NCBI GenBank assembly: GCA_011620465.1 | Contig: WOZC01000055.1 | Location: 1-5,381, forward strand | Length of the DNA: 5,381 nt | Source of the DNA: Anaerolineaceae bacterium | Lineage (GTDB): Bacteria > Chloroflexota > Anaerolineae > Anaerolineales > Anaerolineaceae | Direction of reading: 5' to 3' | Part shown: piece after piece, positions 4,068 through 5,381 of the stretch | How positions within the stretch are numbered: position 1 is the stretch's first letter | How the letters are laid out: the number at the start of each line of letters is the position of its first letter | Notes under the pieces: model-generated | Seen by the model: the letters and a program-made list of their open reading frames with translations, nothing else | Told to the model about the DNA's origin: nothing | Databases searched by the model: none | Translations under genes and position numbers: made by a program

Positions 4068-4420
4068 GCGAATTATCATTTATTGGTAAGTTAACAAAGG
4101 CTATGGAACTATCAAAAGCCGAACGGGTTGGGATGACTTTGTCGTACTTTGACGTCGTTGAGCTGTTGGGCGAACTAAACTCATTGAAATCCTACATTGC
4201 AGGATTGAAAACAGAGCTCACCATGAAGACAGGAAGCGTGAAGGCATGCGAGGCACGTATTGACGACCTGTTTAATCGTCTTGTCAAAGCAGAAGAAGAG
4301 AACGTCAGACTAACTTCATTAGTTGACGATCTAAAGATGCGGGTCACAGTGACTGAGAAAGAGCGGGAGCGTCAAAATGCTCTTTGGGGATTTTATCGGG
4401 AACAGGAGCGCGAAAAATGA
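4064..4420 (+). CDS. Coiled-coil protein of unknown function
   Basis: A 118-residue protein with MSELSFIGKLTKAMELSKAE at the start and a long heptad-like region from about residue 30 to 110 (LGELNSLKSYIAGLKTEL, then ARIDDLFNRLVKAEEENVRL and a charged MRVTVTEKERERQ). It probably forms a dimeric or trimeric coiled coil. No enzyme motif. AAGGAG (4050-4055) lies 8 nt upstream of the ATG, which overlaps the previous stop. Its final residues QEREK echo KEREK at the end of the preceding protein, part of a repeated junction sequence. Confidence 0.7.
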   Translation: MSELSFIGKLTKAMELSKAERVGMTLSYFDVVELLGELNSLKSYIAGLKTELTMKTGSVKACEARIDDLFNRLVKAEEENVRLTSLVDDLKMRVTVTEKERERQNALWGFYREQEREK

Positions 4421-4965
4421 GCGCTGGAGTGAAGGTCCCATATGCTGAAGCCGTGGAAGCTGCCAATGAACTGGTCAAAATTCTCGAACCACACTTTGAA
4501 CGGCTGGAGATCGCGGGAAGTATCCGGCGCAAAAAGGAATACGTCGGCGATATCGAGCTGGTAGGGATCCTGAGGGGGATTAAATTTGGTTTATTTGGCA
4601 TTACGGAAACGACTCCGATAGAAGAAATTTTCAAGCCAATGGGGCAACTTGGATACCAGCCAATAAAAGCCGGCAATAAGTACATTCAATTTGCCGCCAA
4701 AGATATCAGAAAACCAAACGTTGATCTATTTCTATGCACGCCTGAAAAATGGGGCTGCATCCTGATGATGAGGACGGGTTCTGATGAATTCTCGCACAAG
4801 ATGGTAACCAAGCAAAGCCAGGGCGGATGGTGCCCGGATAATATGCGCTTTTTGGATGGCCGGTTGTTGCGGGATGGCAACTTTTTGGACACACCCGAAG
4901 AGATGGATGTTTTCCGTGAAATAGGCATGGCATATGTGAATCCGGAAAACAGAAATTTGAAATGA
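4417..4965 (+). CDS. Minimal PolX-type DNA polymerase beta-like nucleotidyltransferase
   Basis: The 182-residue protein matches the palm and thumb of family X polymerases. AGSIRRKKEYVGDIEL (33-48) aligns with the Pol beta GSxRR...GDxD motif, giving metal ligands D45 and E47 (usually Asp) and the GS pair at 34-35; NVDLFL supplies the third carboxylate, D103. CILMMRTGSDEFSHK (114-128) aligns with the family's LYFTGS loop, although the Tyr-Phe pair is Met-Arg here. TPEEMDVFREIGMAYVNPENR (159-179) matches the conserved C-terminal end. The N-terminal 8-kDa lyase domain and any PHP exonuclease domain are absent. It may fill gaps, act in repair, or add nucleotides to an unknown acceptor. The ATG at 4417 is chosen because AGGAG (4404-4408) precedes it; it overlaps the upstream stop. 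Confidence 0.82.
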   Translation: MSAGVKVPYAEAVEAANELVKILEPHFERLEIAGSIRRKKEYVGDIELVGILRGIKFGLFGITETTPIEEIFKPMGQLGYQPIKAGNKYIQFAAKDIRKPNVDLFLCTPEKWGCILMMRTGSDEFSHKMVTKQSQGGWCPDNMRFLDGRLLRDGNFLDTPEEMDVFREIGMAYVNPENRNLK

Positions 4966-5219
4966 TGGAAAAGGAGATCATTTATGGGAATTGGTACCAG
5001 GCAGCGAAGCACATGAAAATGAGTGAAGATGAGCTGGCGGATTTCAACAGGCTGCTATATGCCTGGGTCGACGCGCATGATGAATACGTGAAGTGCCTTG
5101 GCAAGGAAACGTTCAATCAGGATGCCGTTACTGTAACGGCTAAAGCGGCAGCGGAAGCAAAGCTGCAGCTGGATGAATTCGTGAAGGGATTATGCAATCG
5201 AACGGAGGAGAAAGCATGA
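4962..5219 (+). CDS. 85-residue helical protein of unknown function
   Basis: It starts MMEKEIIYGNWYQAAKHMKM and is mainly helical and acidic in the middle (SEDELADFNRLLYAWVDAHDEY), with an Ala-rich helix near the end (TVTAKAAAEAKLQLDEFVKGL). I do not recognise a family. The ATG overlaps the PolX stop (ATGATGG); the SD in front is weak, while a good AAGGAG (4970-4975 region) lies just inside the gene and points to an out-of-frame ATG at 4984 that yields only ten residues. Coupled translation from the upstream gene is therefore likely. Confidence 0.6.
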   Translation: MMEKEIIYGNWYQAAKHMKMSEDELADFNRLLYAWVDAHDEYVKCLGKETFNQDAVTVTAKAAAEAKLQLDEFVKGLCNRTEEKA

Positions 5220-5381
5220 AAGCAATCAGCATTAAGCAACCCTGGGCATGGTTGATCGCCAATGGGTATCAAACAGTCGAAAACAGGAAATGGTATACCG
5301 GGCACCGCGGCGACATCCTGATCCATGCGAGCAAGAGCAAGAAAGACCTCGAGCGGGATATTGAGTATGTCAGGCAGGTTT
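5216..5381 (+). CDS. ASCH-domain protein, N-terminal part (cut by window end)
   Basis: The frame MKAISIKQPWAWLIANGYQT runs off the right edge after 55 codons. ISIKQPWAWLIANG (4-17), VENRKW (21-26) and HRGDILIHASK (30-40) are the hallmark segments of ASCH domains (I.I.QPWA..I..G.K..E.R.W...RG...IHA), a PUA-like beta-barrel fold thought to bind RNA or modified nucleotides; some bacterial members hydrolyse N4-acetylcytidine. Phages and mobile elements often carry one. A very good SD (GGAGGAG, 5204-5210) precedes the ATG, which overlaps the previous stop. The C-terminal part is not visible, so fusions cannot be excluded. Confidence 0.85.
   Translation, partial: MKAISIKQPWAWLIANGYQTVENRKWYTGHRGDILIHASKSKKDLERDIEYVRQV

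Noticed and set aside
4970..5016. Separate gene from ATG 4984 with a strong AAGGAG upstream
   Set aside because: The frame ends after ten residues; the longer frame from 4962 is better supported.

Overview
The window is a tightly packed run of genes, all on the + strand, with the look of the early/replication segment of a prophage, phage or other integrative element. The evidence is the C-terminal end of a tyrosine recombinase at the left edge, a LexA-type DNA-binding protein, a winged-helix protein, a replication-initiator-like protein that carries origin-like repeats inside its own gene, and then a string of small accessory ORFs. Most consecutive genes overlap by a few bases (usually ATGA), and Shine-Dalgarno sequences precede most starts, so the host is a bacterium using ordinary SD initiation. 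Base composition is moderate. The sequence alone does not let me name the host; I would only guess a moderate-GC environmental lineage.

Left part (1-1003): partial integrase, a possible 34-residue ORF coupled to its stop codon, a nearly perfect 30-bp palindrome (289-318), a stand-alone LexA-like winged helix without the peptidase domain, and a 119-residue winged-helix protein ending in QLDLF, which matches the bacterial sliding-clamp-binding pentapeptide.

Replication part (1006-2503): a 287-residue initiator-like protein has a winged helix at the N-terminus and a conserved-looking domain at the C-terminus. The linker between them is encoded by four exact DnaA boxes (TGTGGATAA, every 12 bp), one 18-bp palindromic iteron, an AT-rich stretch, and three more iterons about two helical turns apart. 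This arrangement resembles the lambda O gene/ori architecture. One of the iterons is read in a different codon phase from the others, which argues that the DNA and not just the protein is selected. Downstream are a 105-residue protein of unknown function, a 50-residue single-span membrane protein and a 62-residue acidic protein.

Accessory part (2516-5381): a Lar-type zinc-ribbon protein, two unknown ORFs, two small Cys-rich (probably metal-binding) proteins, one of which also has a duplicated coiled-coil unit, a coiled-coil protein, a minimal PolX-type (DNA polymerase beta-like) nucleotidyltransferase, an unknown 85-residue protein, and the start of an ASCH-domain protein that runs off the right edge. 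Several gene junctions share nearly the same sequence, as expected if small genes are shuffled as cassettes.

Working model (inference): an integrating element with its own theta-type origin. The initiator binds iterons in its own gene, host DnaA binds the adjacent boxes, the LexA-like protein and the palindrome may control transcription, and the clamp-motif protein may link regulation to the replisome. No helicase, helicase loader, structural gene, tRNA, rRNA, CRISPR or insertion sequence is visible.
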